Assembly: GCA_030278955.1 (NCBI GenBank)
Contig: JAOANR010000003.1
Span: 31,325,227-31,389,226, forward strand
Source of the DNA: Hygrophila difformis
Lineage: Eukaryota; Streptophyta; Magnoliopsida; Lamiales; Acanthaceae
Direction: 5' to 3'
DNA: 64,000 nucleotides
In this document: positions 11,216 to 22,874 of the stretch, piece by piece
How positions within the stretch are numbered: position 1 is the first letter of the stretch
How the letters are laid out: every line of letters starts with the position of its first letter
Made by a program: the position numbers and the translations under genes
Notes under the pieces: generated by a model
Told to the model about the DNA's origin: nothing
The model's database searches: none
What the model saw: only the letters and a program-made list of their open reading frames with translations

Positions 11216-12580
11216 GAAGGAGTTGTATAAGAAACAACTAAAATTTAGAAACATAACTATAGAAGATTTCAAGAAATTCCTCGAGGCCGAAGAAAAAACA
11301 TCAGAAGAAGAAGAATCATCCATTAAGGATTGAGATCCCAAAGCCTGCCTTGGAAGTCCGTTAGAATAGAAGACACCAGCCTATTACTCGAGATTACAGA
11401 CATGGAGTACATGTGGTGCCAACCTTGATGAGACGGCCACAACATTCCGCTGAAGCCGAGCGGTGGATGAGGAATCGAGCAGGAACCAAACCTGCTCAAC
11501 AGGAACCGCCATCCATGACTAGAAGTCAGTATAGGCGGCCCCAGAGACGATATGCCGAGGAAATGCGGCAGTGGGAACCCCAGATTCGTAAGTTGGAGTC
11601 TTCTAAGCCTCGGAAGCCAGTACAACAAATTTACTTCAGATCCCAAGAGGAAACCTCAGAACGGCGGAAGCCTATTCATGAGAGGCTCCAACGTCCGGAT
11701 TGGAGGCCTTTGGTTAGAAAGCCTAGTTCGCCCATACCACCTTGGAAGCCAGTACATGAGAGGCTTGGAACAAACCACAGAATTGACAGGGGAAGAACGC
11801 ATGAGGCTTCTAGGAGACCACCCCAATTTCCATCGCCTTCCACTAGAAGGCCAGTGCAGGAGAGGTTGCAGTGGGCAGAGCGTCGGCCGCCATCTCTTAG
11901 GATCACAAGGGCTGCATCTCCTCAGACTAACACTCAGCCGCCAAAAGACAAAAGTAAAGCGGTCGTCGTGGCCGAACCAAATGACGGAAAGAACGGAAGC
12001 AAGTCTTGGGTAGAGAAATTCATGGAAAGGTTTGATCGTATGGGTGAACCGGGTGAAGCTAGTACAAGAGAGCTCGCTATGATGAAAGTGCTGACTAGAT
12101 ACCTTGCTTAGATAGTTGCCCACCAAGCCGGTGAGTTGGGAAGTGAACCCGACAGCTATGAGGGATTCCTTGCAATGAACAGACAAAGCCGCAGCCTGAG
12201 GTCCAAACAACCAGCGAGGTTGCACAAGTAAGCTTCGGTGCGGTCACTTCCAAAGATGTGGAAGCAGCCATGGAGGCTAATCAATAGAAGCCTCAGGTTG
12301 GCATAGGTTCTCTAGGTATCAAGACTGAAGACCTTGACATGTTGAATGACATGGAGCTCGATGAGGAGACTAACCAGGACGATGCTTTCTGGGTTGGCCT
12401 AGAAGATGAGCTTATGGAAGCAGGCTATGAGTATGGGCAAGAAGAGGAGCTAACAGACCCCGCTGTGCCTATGCAAGTGGGACTGGCGGCAGATAAGGAA
12501 ATTAGCGATGTTGAATTTGAGATATGGGATGAGAAAGAGCCATCATTTGCCATACTCATTGAGAGATGGATGAAATGATA
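11216..12580 (+). pseudogene. gag, downstream part with repeated ERL motifs
   Basis: Just after the solo LTR the acidic gag tail resumes (KELYKKQLKF...EAEEKTSEEE). The longest frame, 11413-12111 (about 230 codons), is Arg/Pro-rich. It carries at least three copies of a short motif of the form (K/R)P(V/I)(H/Q)ERL spaced about 20-40 residues apart. A second short acidic frame covers 12339-12578. Stops at 11331 and 12111 break the region. By position this is the linker between gag and protease; the repeated motif resembles one found in the second Tat-like element. Confidence 0.7.
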
Positions 12581-12690
12581 GCGGAGCTTTCACATCCCAC
12601 CAGATTTCTTTTTGAAGAATTAGGTGGCCAGTCTACACAGGGACCAGTTTTCCATAGTTTGCTAAACCAGAGGCATCCCAGACTAGGCAA

Positions 12691-13248
12691 TTGAGGCCCT
12701 TATATATCAAAGCCCATATTGACGGACGACCCGTGAGCAGGGTGTTTGTTGACAATGGGGCAGCGACAAATGTAATGTCGATGTCAACTCTAAAGAAGAT
12801 CGGTAAGAGTAAGAAGGATCTGATCCCCACCAGGGTCAGGATGTGCAGCTTTGTGGGAGAAGCGACTCAACCTGTAGGGTTCATAACGGCTGATGTCATT
12901 GTGGGTTCTAAGACTATCGAAGTGGCTTTCTTTGTGGTAAAGTCAAAGACTTGCTACGCTGCACTACTGGGACGCAATTGGATTCACATGGCGCAATGCA
13001 TGCCATCTACCTTACACCAACAGCTGCTTATCTGGGATGGTGACCAAGTAGAGTTGGTGGAAGTAGATCCTCAACCCTTCAGAGGGCAAGACCGCAACAA
13101 CAACGAGGCAATCTTTTACTTGGAAGATATCCAGCCCGCGTTGGATTTAGTTGGTGTGGATGTGGACTTGGACTCCATCGACTTTACTTCCAGCGGCTTC
13201 AAGCTACATCTTGTAGACAGCCGACAAGAGCCCTCAGGCTCCACATGA
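12691..13248 (+). pseudogene. Retropepsin-like protease domain
   Basis: The frame (185 codons) has a retropepsin core with D-N-G-A at the catalytic position (VFVDNGAATNVM), a hydrophobic flap region, and the late LLGRNWIH motif seen in plant Gypsy proteases. The usual D-S/T-G is D-N-G here. It would cleave the Gag-Pol polyprotein. Its end overlaps the start of the RT frame by four bases in a different phase, so an indel separates them. Confidence 0.8.
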
Positions 13249-14617
13249 TGAGTAGCCAGGACATCTACAAGGACTTGCTACAGCGTCTCGCCACCACTGA
13301 GATGATGATGGGTGCCGAAGACAAATCCAAGAACCTGACTGATAGAAGACTATCTGAGTGGCCATCCCCTATGAAGTGGACGTTGCCTAGTCCGGAAGCC
13401 AAGGAACCGCTTGTAGACATCAACCTCGGGACGGATGCAGAGCCGAAACTCACAAAAATAAGCGCTTCATTACCCGAAGAGGAGCGGCACCAACTAGTGG
13501 AGCTGATTCAGAAGTATAAAGATTGTTTTGCGTGGCAGTACATAGACATGTCAGGACTCTCAAGGGAACTCGTGGAGCACAAGTTGCCAACTCACCCCGA
13601 GTTCAGACCTCACAAACAGCCGCCTAGACGGTTTGATCCAAACACCATCCCAAAAATAAAGGCTGAGATTGAGAAGCTTCTTAGAGCATGTTACATTAGA
13701 ACTTGTCGTTATGTAGAATGGCTTGCAAATATTGTGTCTGTCGTAAAGAAGAATGGTCAATTAAGAGTCTGTATAGACTTTAGGAATTTAAACTTGGCGA
13801 CACCCAAGGATGAGTATGTAATGCCTATGGCCGATATGCTTATTGATGCGGCCGCCGGTTACAAATTTTTATCATTAATGGATGGTTATTCTGGATACAA
13901 CCAAATCTTTATTTCTAAAAGTGATGTACACAAAACTGCTTTTCGTTGCCCAGGGCCTGTTGGCATTTTCGAATGGGTAGTCATGCCCTTTGGCTTGAAG
14001 AATGCTGGGGCAATATACCAAAGGGCCATGAACATGATTATTCATGATTTAATTGGCCATACACTTGAAGTTTATATTGATGACATCGTTGTTAAATCAT
14101 GTGAATTTGGGCAGCACTTGGCCCACCTTGAAGATGCCTTCATTCGGATGAGACAACATGGATTAAAAATCAATCCAGCTAAGTGCGCCTTCGGAGCGGC
14201 GGCAGGGTACTTCTTAGGTTTCCTGGTATATGAGGGAGGCATCGAGGTGGATAAGAACAAAGCTAAGGCCGCGCACCGTCCAATCTCAAGGAGCTGCAGT
14301 CACTGATTGGCAAGATTAATTTCTTAAGGAGATTCATTGCTAACGCTGCAGGGAAGATGAAAGCGTTCACTACCTTGCTTAAAGGAAGGAAGAACGAGAC
14401 GTTCCTTTGGACAGTTGAGCATCAAGCGGCCTTTGAAGAAATAAAGAGGGCGTTGGGCAATCCTCCAGTGTTGATACCACCAAGGACTGGAGTGCCTCTA
14501 AAGCTATACGTGTCAGCCGCCGAAGAATCTATCAGGTGCTTACTTGCACAAGATGATGAGGACAGCAAGGAAAGAGCTATCTATTACCTTAGCAAGACTC
14601 TACGGGGCCAGAGGTAA
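13245..14617 (+). pseudogene. Reverse transcriptase and linked RNase H
   Basis: 13245-14306 encodes most of an RT: the conserved LRVCIDFRNLN block, a palm MDGYSGYNQI block, MPFGLKNAGA, and the YIDDIVVKS active-site box with both aspartates. Near 14.29 kb the frame shifts. 14357-14617 then continues with the RT connection and linked RNase H start (FLWTVEHQAAFEEIKRAL...), ending in a stop at 14615-14617. Together they would copy element RNA to DNA, but the frameshift and stop make the domain inactive. The catalytic residues are still visible, so decay is moderate. Confidence 0.9.
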
Positions 14618-14925
14618 GATACACCGCATTAGAGAAGTTGTGCTACGCTCCAGTATAATCCTGTAGCAAATTAGCAAATTACATGTTGCCAAGGACAGTC
14701 AATGTGGTAGCTCCCTTTGACTTGGTAAGGACACTTCTGCATAAGCCAGCATTAAAGGGTCGCTAGGCTAAATGGGCTATGAAGATCAGTCCCTTTACTC
14801 TTATACACATCCCTCAGAAAGCAGTCAAGGGACAAGCCTTAGCCAATTTTTTAGCTCAACATCCTTCGTTGATGTTGCCAGAAGATTCCAAAGAGGCGTC
14901 CCTCATAGGGTTCGAACCTTGAGAA

Positions 14926-15420
14926 TTGACCTTTGATGGATCTTGTGCAAGCAGCGGCTCGGGAGCCGGTAATACAATCACTAATCCTCTTGGACAACAT
15001 TGGAAGCTTGCTTGGGAACTAGAACCTGGCACCACCAATAATCAAGCTGAGTATGAAGCTTTGATATTTGGCCTCGAGACAGCGCTGCTGAAGGGTGCAA
15101 AGTCCATCACAATTTTTGGAGATTCCCAAGTCATCTTAAAGAAACTGACGGGAGAATACGAGTGCAAGAGACTAAGGCTGATTAAGTGTTACAAAATGGC
15201 ATTGGAACTGCTGGACAAATTTTCGGACACTACAATTACCCACGTACCTAAACGCCAAAATCAAGAGGCCAACGAGGCTGCTCAACTTGCTTCAAGCTAC
15301 TGGCAGACTGGACGCCCTAGGGGGGCAGATGTTGTTGCAATCACGAGTCAGCCTGTAGACCAAGATGAGGACCAGCAAGGTCACAACTCAACTAGTGATT
15401 GGAGGAACGAGATCACATGA
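14926..15420 (+). pseudogene. Second (archaeal-type) RNase H domain
   Basis: This frame (about 165 codons) starts TFDGSCASSGSGAG and contains NNQAEYEALIFGLE and FGDSQVILKK. These are the D...E...D pattern of an RNase HI fold, followed by a late HVPKRQNQEANEAA block. It is separate from the RNase H linked to RT. Such an additional RNase H before integrase is a hallmark of the Tat lineage of plant Gypsy elements. The frame ends in TGA at 15418, one codon before the integrase region. Confidence 0.85.
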
Positions 15421-16651
15421 TACCTCGAGAATCCGTCATCTGGGGGAGATAGCTCGTTAAAGGTAAAATCTTTAATATACACACTGGTCGATGGCGAGTT
15501 ATCCCGAAGGGTGGTCGATGGACTACTGCTCAAGTGTATAGGTCCTGAAGATGCTAAGCTGGTGATGGGAGAAGTCCATGAGAGAATATGCGGCTTCCAT
15601 CGGGCAAGGCCTAGCATGAGATGGAGTATTCATCACCACGGGTACTTCTGGCCAACCATCATAGAGAATTGCATCATAAATGCTCGCGGTTGCCAGGCCT
15701 GCCAGAAACACGGCCTGATTTAAAGAGTACCGGCGGAAGAATTACACATAGTCATAAAGCCTTGCCCCTTCCGTGGCTGGGGAATGGACATTATTGGGAA
15801 AATTCATCCGCCGTCGTCTAAAAACCATGCATTCATACTTGTGGCCACTGATTACTTCACCAAATGGGTGGAGGCATGGCCAATGAGGAAGATTGATCAA
15901 AACGATGTAATTAAGTTCGTGACGGAACCCATACACCGATTTGGAATCCCTCAAACAATCACTGCCGATCAAGGTACAGTGTTCACTAGCGAAAAGTTTT
16001 TAGCTTTTGCCAAACAATTTGGGATTCGCATATATACTCCACTCCATACTACCCCCAAACAAATGGTCAAGTCGAGGCCACCAATAAAATCTTGATAAGT
16101 ATGATCAAGAAGGCAGTGGGCAAGAAACCAAGAAAGTGGCATGAGGCCTTATCAGAGGTCCTATGGGCTTACAGAAATTCTAAGTCTGTAGCCACTGGAT
16201 TCACGCCGTACTACCTGACATATGGTCATGACGTCGTTCTACCTTTGGAGGTCACAGTCCCTTCTCTAAGAGTGGCCCAGCAGCATCACTTACACTTGCC
16301 TAAGTATGAAGAGGCCATGTTGTAAGAATTGGAGACCGCGGATAGTGACAAGCTCATGGCCTTGGAAACATCCGTCGTCAAAAGCTGAGAATGGCAAGGC
16401 ATTATGATAAGAGGGTTCGAGGCAAAACCTTTAGCGAAGGAGACCTGGTGTGGAAAGTGATTTTACCCTCGGGTGTGAGTGATAATGAGACGGGGAAGTG
16501 GTCTCCAAATTGGGAAGGACCATTCATTGTAACGCAAAGATTATTTAATGGTGCATACAAGCTGATGGACATCGATGGTCAAGAATACAAGCAGAGTATA
16601 AATGCAAAGTATCTCAAAGTGTTCTATCCATCAGTCTGGGAATCACAGTAA
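15421..16651 (+). pseudogene. Integrase (broken in several frames)
   Basis: The zinc-binding N-terminus is recognisable (H.RICGFHRA...CQACQKH, about 15565-15715), followed by a stop at 15721. The catalytic core resumes at 15784 with WGMDIIG, ATDYFTKWVEAWP and TADQGTVF, which carry the two Asp residues. A frameshift near 16.05 kb interrupts it just before the Glu-bearing region. 16092-16325 holds WHEALSEVLWAYR and 16391-16651 the C-terminal GDLVWKV...GPF segment. No chromodomain follows. It would insert element DNA into the genome but cannot be made intact from this copy. Confidence 0.88.
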
Positions 16652-19600
16652 ACATCATAAATGCATCAAAAGTGGCCAATCACAAAGTCGGCCAAAAAGT
16701 AGCTATAACATCCTGAAGTAAAGACAAGAGTTGACCATCACAAGGCCGATGGGCTGACCCAAAAGTGTACTGAAAGTAAAGCAGTGCTAGTATGCGACGA
16801 TGCATGATGGCCCACTGATCACGCGTGCGCCCGAAGATGTCCGTCAGACGACGAAATGCAGCCGCAGAAGCACGAGCGCGAGCAGATAACCGAAGCCGAC
16901 GAGCCCGGGCTCCGGACAACTCATCCGATAGACCACGCTCATCTGTGGCAAAACGGCCATAAGTAGTCTCCAAAATAGTAGCTCGGGCATCTAATGCAGG
17001 CTCCAATATAGCGAGCTCATTCTTGGCCCCTTGAATGGTGCACCTCCTCTCCAAAATGATACGCTCCGCCTCCACAATATCATGCTCTGCCTGCGTAATG
17101 ACACTCTCCAGCTGTGATCTACGATCTCTCTAGCTCCGCGATCAGCAGACAACTGCTCACACTGAGAATGAATGGCCTCTATCTGAGAACAAATATCATG
17201 GTGTCGCGCCTCAAGATCATCAAGAAACGTCAGGTCCTGGGCAGACTGGTCCGCGGTGCTACTAAAAGTAGGGTAGGAAATAGACAAATCAGAGATGAGC
17301 TCTGAGAAGTCAAGAAAGCCAACATCCTCAACGAAGGCGGGAACTGCACTAACATCGTCAAGCAAGCAATCGAGACCAGAAACCACCTCAGCAGAGAGTA
17401 GGTCGGTCTGGATGGATAGAAGGCGGTCAAACGCCTCACATGCCGAAGTGATGGCTCCACTAATGGGAGCAAGTGCCCGGGAAACTGAGGATAAAGAGGT
17501 CGCGGGCCCTGAAAGAGGATCCGTGGGTGCCTGAAGACAAGTTTACATCAGTATGTTTCAAAGGAATCTTACAATGACAAAAACGAGATGAAACATACCT
17601 GAGGAGGCGGCGCGACCAAATCAGTTGAAAGAGCAGGAGCATTAGCCACAGAGTGATCTGCCTGATCCGTAGGAATCTAGAGGGAAGGGCTGGAGCATAT
17701 CCTTAAGAGATAAGGAAAAGAGAAAATGAGAATGCAACAAAGGAGTACCTGAGAGATCACCGAAAGGACAGTCTGGCTAGTCGTGGAGGTATGATCTGCA
17801 GCCTGAATAGAAAGAGAATAATCTATCTGATCCGTGGGGGTCTAGAAGATAGCTGCCTTTAGAACGTTTTCTTAGGCAAAATAGAGAAAAAGGGAATAGG
17901 GATGTAACTAAGGAGTACCTGAGAGATCAACTCGGGATCAGCTGAGATAACTGCAGAGGCATGATCGCCAACCTGAAAGGAAGGGAAATCCACCTGAACG
18001 GAAAGGAAGGGTGTCACTACAGTGCTAAGACCAATATGAATAAACAAAACCAAAGTGGCGGGATATACCTGGACAGCTATGGTAGGAGAGGAATCGTCAG
18101 TGCCAGTCACCATGGCACCAGTCTGATGATGTAGTTAGCACGAGCAAACAACTCGTCCATAGACGATGTGGGATCGTCAGAAATTCTGCCCAAAGAAGAG
18201 GAGTAGCGAGAGTCGGTGGCCACATCAACATCAACAATAGTCTCATCCGCCTGGCTATGATCAGCGCTGCCCTCCTCATCTACAATATCTGCGCGACCAT
18301 CCTCTCAATGGGGTTCCATAGACTCTCCCTCTGTATGGTCGTCATCCCGGGTACTATAATCATCCTCATGATCCTCCGCCATAGGATCATCACCGCAGCC
18401 GCCATCATTTGCAGGGTCCTCCTCATCATTTGGGCGTGACTCCTCATCACTGGATCTCGACTCTCCCTCATTAGAGCTCGACTCCTCATCGACAGTACTC
18501 GCAGTAGGCTCATCATCATGACCACCATCACCGCCTGGAGCGTCCTCATCTCCCTCACTTGCTTCATCATCAACTACAGAAAGAGAAACAGTAAAGGACC
18601 GAAGCAGTTTATAAAGAGCCATATTGACAAAGGAACAATTCAACATACCTCTTTGGCGCTTGCGAGATGAAGAAGCCGCAGTAAACTTAGACTTCGGGGC
18701 AACACCGCGAGAAGCGGAATTAGGGACCGACGCAGCACCACGAGCACTAGATTGCTTCGAAGAAACTGATCCATGATGCGGGTCCCCAAAACGAGCTGTA
18801 ATCTGGTCATAAGGCGGCAGGATAGAAGTGATGTATAGCGTCCCCCACGCTATGAAACCGGCAGCAAGCGACCTTGTCGGAGTAAAGGGGAGGTAGCTAG
18901 AATGCGTCAAGCGAGACGAGAAAGCAACCACAGCCCGAATACCGGCGTCTGTCATCCTCTCGTTCCTGGTAAAACGAACCGGCCACTTTACTCTATGAGG
19001 AAGTCCAAGATGGCAGTCAAACTGACGAGCGAGCAGATGAGGACAGTATGCTCAGCTATAACTGGATTGGACGCGTCGTTCTTCCGCACCCCACTCAGAA
19101 GCATATGGGGCTTCATACTAATATTCCGAGTGGTCTCCCCATCAAAGCCATTTGGCCGAGCAGGCTCGCACACAAGTGAGGTCATCAACTTCCCCATTGG
19201 AGCGTAAACAAACAAATCATGGTAAGATGGCCTGTGATGAAGGAACAAGCGGACAATCCCTAGACTATCCCGCTTCAGGAGGCCATCCCTGCTAATCCTC
19301 ACGGAATCAGCAGCTAACAATCCGCCAAACGGGTCACCCTCAGAACATTCCCTCGAGCCAGGACGAGGCACACCAGTAAATAACCGAGGGAAATACAGCT
19401 GAACCTACAATTGCAGAAACCATAACGGCCAGGAAGCCGAGTTAGTGGGATCTCGCCCAATAGCCAACATATCAGCAAGCTTGGAAATGCTACTGAATAG
19501 GGTGCCAAGGAAATATGAACCAATGGCCCGAGAATGATCACTCATGATAGCCAATACAAGGGGCAGGGCGGTGCGTAGAACAGTCCGAGCGCTCGAGCAG

Positions 19601-21126
19601 ATGATGAATCGGTTGAACCACAACAGTAGAAAAGCCATGTGCTCATCCCACATAGAAGGGGAACTCCCAGTCGTCTTGTTATGATCGATGTAAGCAGCGT
19701 ACTGCTTGGCTACCTTGCCCGAAGGACAAATCGCAGAACCAAGTGTAGGATCATCAGTAGCCGACTGTGTCAGCTCCGACCCAACCACACAGAGCCCCGT
19801 GATCATCATAACATCAAGGAGAGTGGGACCCACGAAGCCGCAAGGAAACTGGAAGGCATTGACGGTGGAATTCCAGAACCCCATGAGGTAGTAAATCAGG
19901 CGGTGATCTAACACCACAGGCTGGGTAGATAGGGTGATAGCATCATCAATCCCCCATCTGCGCCACTCGGTAGTACGTCCTCTCATATGGTGAACCCACG
20001 AAATGTACTTGCCTAAACTGCTCTGATCATCATTCCCGTCAGTCTGGGGAACCTTGGCCTTTGACTTGGGAGCAGAAGTGCCAGATTACTGAGACCGAAT
20101 AGCCTTGGTCTGAGACACAAAGGCTCTAGTGAACGTGGCCTCAGTGATCGGGCATCTACATGATAAAAACTCTCGAGCCTCGTCTACAAGCACACTCGTC
20201 CTGTGAAATGGATGCAGAAAGGGCTCCGACTCCGGGTGGTCGAAGTCATAAGCCTTATCATCAGAGTCTGGAATAAGCGACCTCTCCACACTCTACAAGA
20301 AGTAACATAGGATTAAGGGACACGAATACAGGCCACCAAACAAGTAATATGCGGCAAAACGAACCTGAGCCATGGGAGAGGATGAAGACAGGGGCTGGAA
20401 TACTAGAGTGGTGGCCCGAGCACTGGTGGCTGGGACGACCTGGCTGGCTGACGAGGGCTGAGCAGACCTCGCGACGTCCTATCATGAAGATATATGGGTG
20501 AGTCAACAAGCCAACAAATTAACAATTTAATATGAACATGCAAGCAAAGCCAAGGATGTGATCAACCTGGAATGCCATCCCGCGAGACGACGAGGCAGCA
20601 AAACCTGGCATGGGAATGGCGGCCCGAGCTGATGGGGTGGTGGCCAGGGCAGTGGTGGCTGGTGACCCCTGGATAGCGGCCGACGACGTCTCGGGGAGAC
20701 GATCAGTGGCGGTCCGAGGTAGACCAGTGGCGGCCGGTGTGGCTGACTCAACCAAGTCCTATATCATCAAACAGATATGGATAGTATCAGGTAATTACAA
20801 GGTTGAGTAATCAAACTGCGGACATGGCATGGTTTTCTAAACCCTATGTGATTCAGTATGCGCAGAGAGGTATGCGTCAGCAAAACAAGGCAGATTAATC
20901 TAGTAAGTGTGTTTAAAAAGACGCAGATCAACATAAAAACACATACAAGCCCGGCACAAAATTCAAGATCTACATAGCTCAGAAATACCAAGATTACAAA
21001 GTCCTAGTCTCGAATCACAAATCCATGATCGCCCTCCCGGCACAAGTTATAAGTCTCCACTAACAAAATATTCATAACAAGGATAGAGGACAGCTAACTG
21101 ACCTGATCCATGAGTCAGACAAGCAA

Positions 21127-21622
21127 GTGGTGCCCCGGGGAAAATTGGATGGCGGCCCGAGGAGATGGAGATGGCGGCGGTGGCCACTCCAATGGCGGCC
21201 CGGAAGCAATCCCAATGGCGGCTTGTGGCGGATGAGACAATGGCGGCTCGAGACCATGTCAAAGGCTGATCGATGGTGGCGGCCCGGGGGACGATGGAGA
21301 TGGCGGCCTGGCACTCCGGTTGGCGGCTCAGGCAGGGATGGCGGCCTAGGCAGTGGCAGCCTGGCGGCACTGAAGAGGATGGCGGCCCAGACAGGGGGTG
21401 GCGGCGCCTCACGAATGGTGGCTCGTGAAGCGAAGTGGCGGCCCGGCTTCGTGGTTGATGGCGGCGCTGAGGAGGATCGAGATCACGATGGCGGCCCTCA
21501 AGGCAATGGCGGTCCGGGGTGATGACGGAGATGGCGGCCTCAGCTCAACAAGGATGGTGGCGCTGAGAAGGCAGACAGCGACGCTGAGGAAGCCCGGATC
21601 TGGATGGCGGCGTCTCTGAGAC
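21127..21622 (-). repeat. Degenerate GCCGCCAT array in the antisense leader
   Basis: On the minus strand the word GCCGCCAT or GCCGCCAC recurs about 18 times in 500 bases (on the + strand it appears as ATGGCGGC), with spacers of about 10-40 bases. The GC content is far above that of the flanks. The array lies between the antisense TATA box and the inferred start codon, so it would form a GC-rich 5' leader. Plus-strand open frames here (for example 21127-21522) are repeat translations, not genes. Confidence 0.75.
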
Positions 21623-21835
21623 AGCGGCCAGCTTGGAAACTGATCACGGGTGAAGACCGGAGCAGGGCAATCCGGAATCTCAACGGCAGCGGAGCAGCAG
21701 CAGGACGCGCAGAAGCTCAAGCCCTTAGGGGTGGTGGCGAACAAGGAGGAAGAGAAGAGGAGGAGAGGAATTTTTGGAAAGTGAGGAGTTTTGGAAAGTG
21801 AAGCCAAATTTTTGGAAACTAGAAATTTGGAGGCC

Positions 21836-21841
21836 TTTATA
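21836..21841 (-). promoter_or_regulatory. TATA box of the antisense gene
   Basis: On the minus strand the sequence reads ACTCTATAAAGGCCTCC, a good plant TATA box. It is about 110 bases inside the element from the 3' LTR boundary and directly upstream of a CT-rich leader. Antisense transcription would therefore begin near 21805-21810, independent of the LTR promoters. Confidence 0.6.
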
Positions 21842-21938
21842 GAGTTAGGATTAACCCTAATGGGCCTTAATGGGCCAAAACTCTGAACCCTAAGTTAAGC
21901 GCGCAAATGTGTCTTAAAAATTCTGTCAGACAAATTGC

Positions 21939-21952
21939 GTAAGGGGAGCATC
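21939..21952 (+). other. Polypurine tract
   Basis: GTAAGGGGAGCATC lies immediately before the 3' LTR start at 21953. The AAGGGGAG core is the likely plus-strand primer. Confidence 0.7.
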
Positions 21953-22496
21953 TGTTAATCCAATAAAATAAATAGTAAGGTTCATCACTTTCTGACCCAA
22001 TTACTAAATTGTTCGGCGCAGCCCGTAAAGATATATCCAGTAGAAGAAACTGAAGAAGGACACGATATAGAGAGTCATGATGAGGCACCATAAAAGGAAA
22101 GAATATCGTGATGAGGCACCATAGAAGGAAAATATCAAGGTGAGGTGCCATCAAAGGAACGAAATCGCGACCAAGCACCACTAAAGAGAAGAAAATCACG
22201 GTGAAGCGTTGAGAGAAGAGTTCATGGGCCTGAGGAAACCCTAGGTTCCCTAAACCTATATAAGCTCAATGTGGCTCCAAAGGAAAACACCTTCAACACT
22301 TTTCAAAGAGCCGCACTTTATATTTTTATTTTCTTTACAGCTTTCTGCACTTTTACTTCGTTTCCTGCTTTTTGTCTTCAATTTCTTTACAGCTTTCTTT
22401 CAATTTCTGTAATTTTCTTTTTATATTCCTTGTAATCTTTCCCTAAGTTCAGCAATCAAAGAGAGGTTCCGCTCCTCCGAAATTTCAGTGATAACA
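21953..22496 (+). repeat. 3' LTR of the first Tat-like element
   Basis: This 544-base partner of the 5' LTR begins TGTTAATCCAATAAAATAAA and ends AGTGATAACA, followed by the target duplication AATTT at 22497-22501. A TATATAA box is near 22257. It differs from the 5' LTR at scattered sites (for example GGTTCATC against GGCCCATC), showing age. Confidence 0.9.
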
Positions 22497-22501
22497 AATT
22501 T

Positions 22502-22874
22502 TAAATGTAATTTTCATTCCCTTTCACTCAACATTTACGTTTGGGTCCACTATATATCTTAAAGGGGGTTATAACGTTTTTTGTAAGATTTAAGCGGATT
22601 TTAAATATATCACAAAATTATACAAAATATACCCTTCAAGAAACTTGAATAAAATGCATTCATAATTGGAGCTCCTAACTGACTAGATAATGAATTGACT
22701 AATTCCCTTAATCTGTTAGTATATTATTAATCAGTATTGATACCCATATATAATGGGAACATTCTATTGTAGGAACACATACACTAATATATGCCCAAGG
22801 ACAAAAATACAGAAGTAAGAATTTATTCATTTCATACAAAATGAATAGTAGTATATCTAATTTTTCCTGTTTTA
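22502..22874. other. AT-rich intergenic sequence, nothing recognised
   Basis: No gene, repeat ends or RNA gene could be supported here. It is the right flank of the Tat-like insertion site. Confidence 0.4.

Larger units (their letters stand above)
16680..21841 (-). pseudogene. Antisense, spliced plant-mobile-domain gene inside the Tat-like element
   Basis: Minus-strand gene with a TATA box at 21836-21841, a long CT-rich leader, and a start codon at 21109-21111 (M-D-Q) nine bases before a donor. Inferred introns, all with GT-AG ends: 20759-21102, 20479-20566, 20293-20364 and 18574-18648. Exons 20567-20758 (64 codons) and 20365-20478 (38 codons) keep phase exactly. Exon 4 (20292 down) encodes a plant mobile domain (PMD, PF10536-like) with FWNSTVNAFQFPCGFVGPTL, LLDVMMITGL and a late FLLLWFNRF block. 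An Asp/Glu-rich stretch and a predicted coiled coil (about 17.4-16.7 kb) follow, with further small putative exons. Damage: TAA at 20086, TAG at 19405, a 1-base shift near 18.99 kb and TGA near 18.305 kb. Antisense extra genes are known in some Tat elements; the role of PMD is unclear. Confidence 0.78.
5963..22501 (+). mobile_element. Tat-like Ty3/Gypsy LTR retrotransposon, degenerate, with AATTT target duplication
   Basis: Two direct LTRs (5968-6512 and 21953-22496) are flanked by identical 5-base target duplications AATTT (5963-5967 and 22497-22501). Internal order is primer site, gag, protease, reverse transcriptase-RNase H, a second RNase H, integrase, then about 5 kb carrying an antisense gene. 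A separate RNase H between RT-RH and integrase, no chromodomain, and an extra antisense frame before the 3' LTR are features of plant Tat-lineage elements. The frames contain many stops and frameshifts and gag is split by a nested solo LTR, so the element is dead. The LTRs differ at many sites by eye, so it is older than the element at 32265. Confidence 0.9.

Noticed and set aside
21127..21801. Plus-strand and minus-strand frames across the GCCGCCAT array
   Set aside because: The translations follow the repeat unit and the apparent minus start at 21807 is TTG, not ATG. The region is better explained as a leader.
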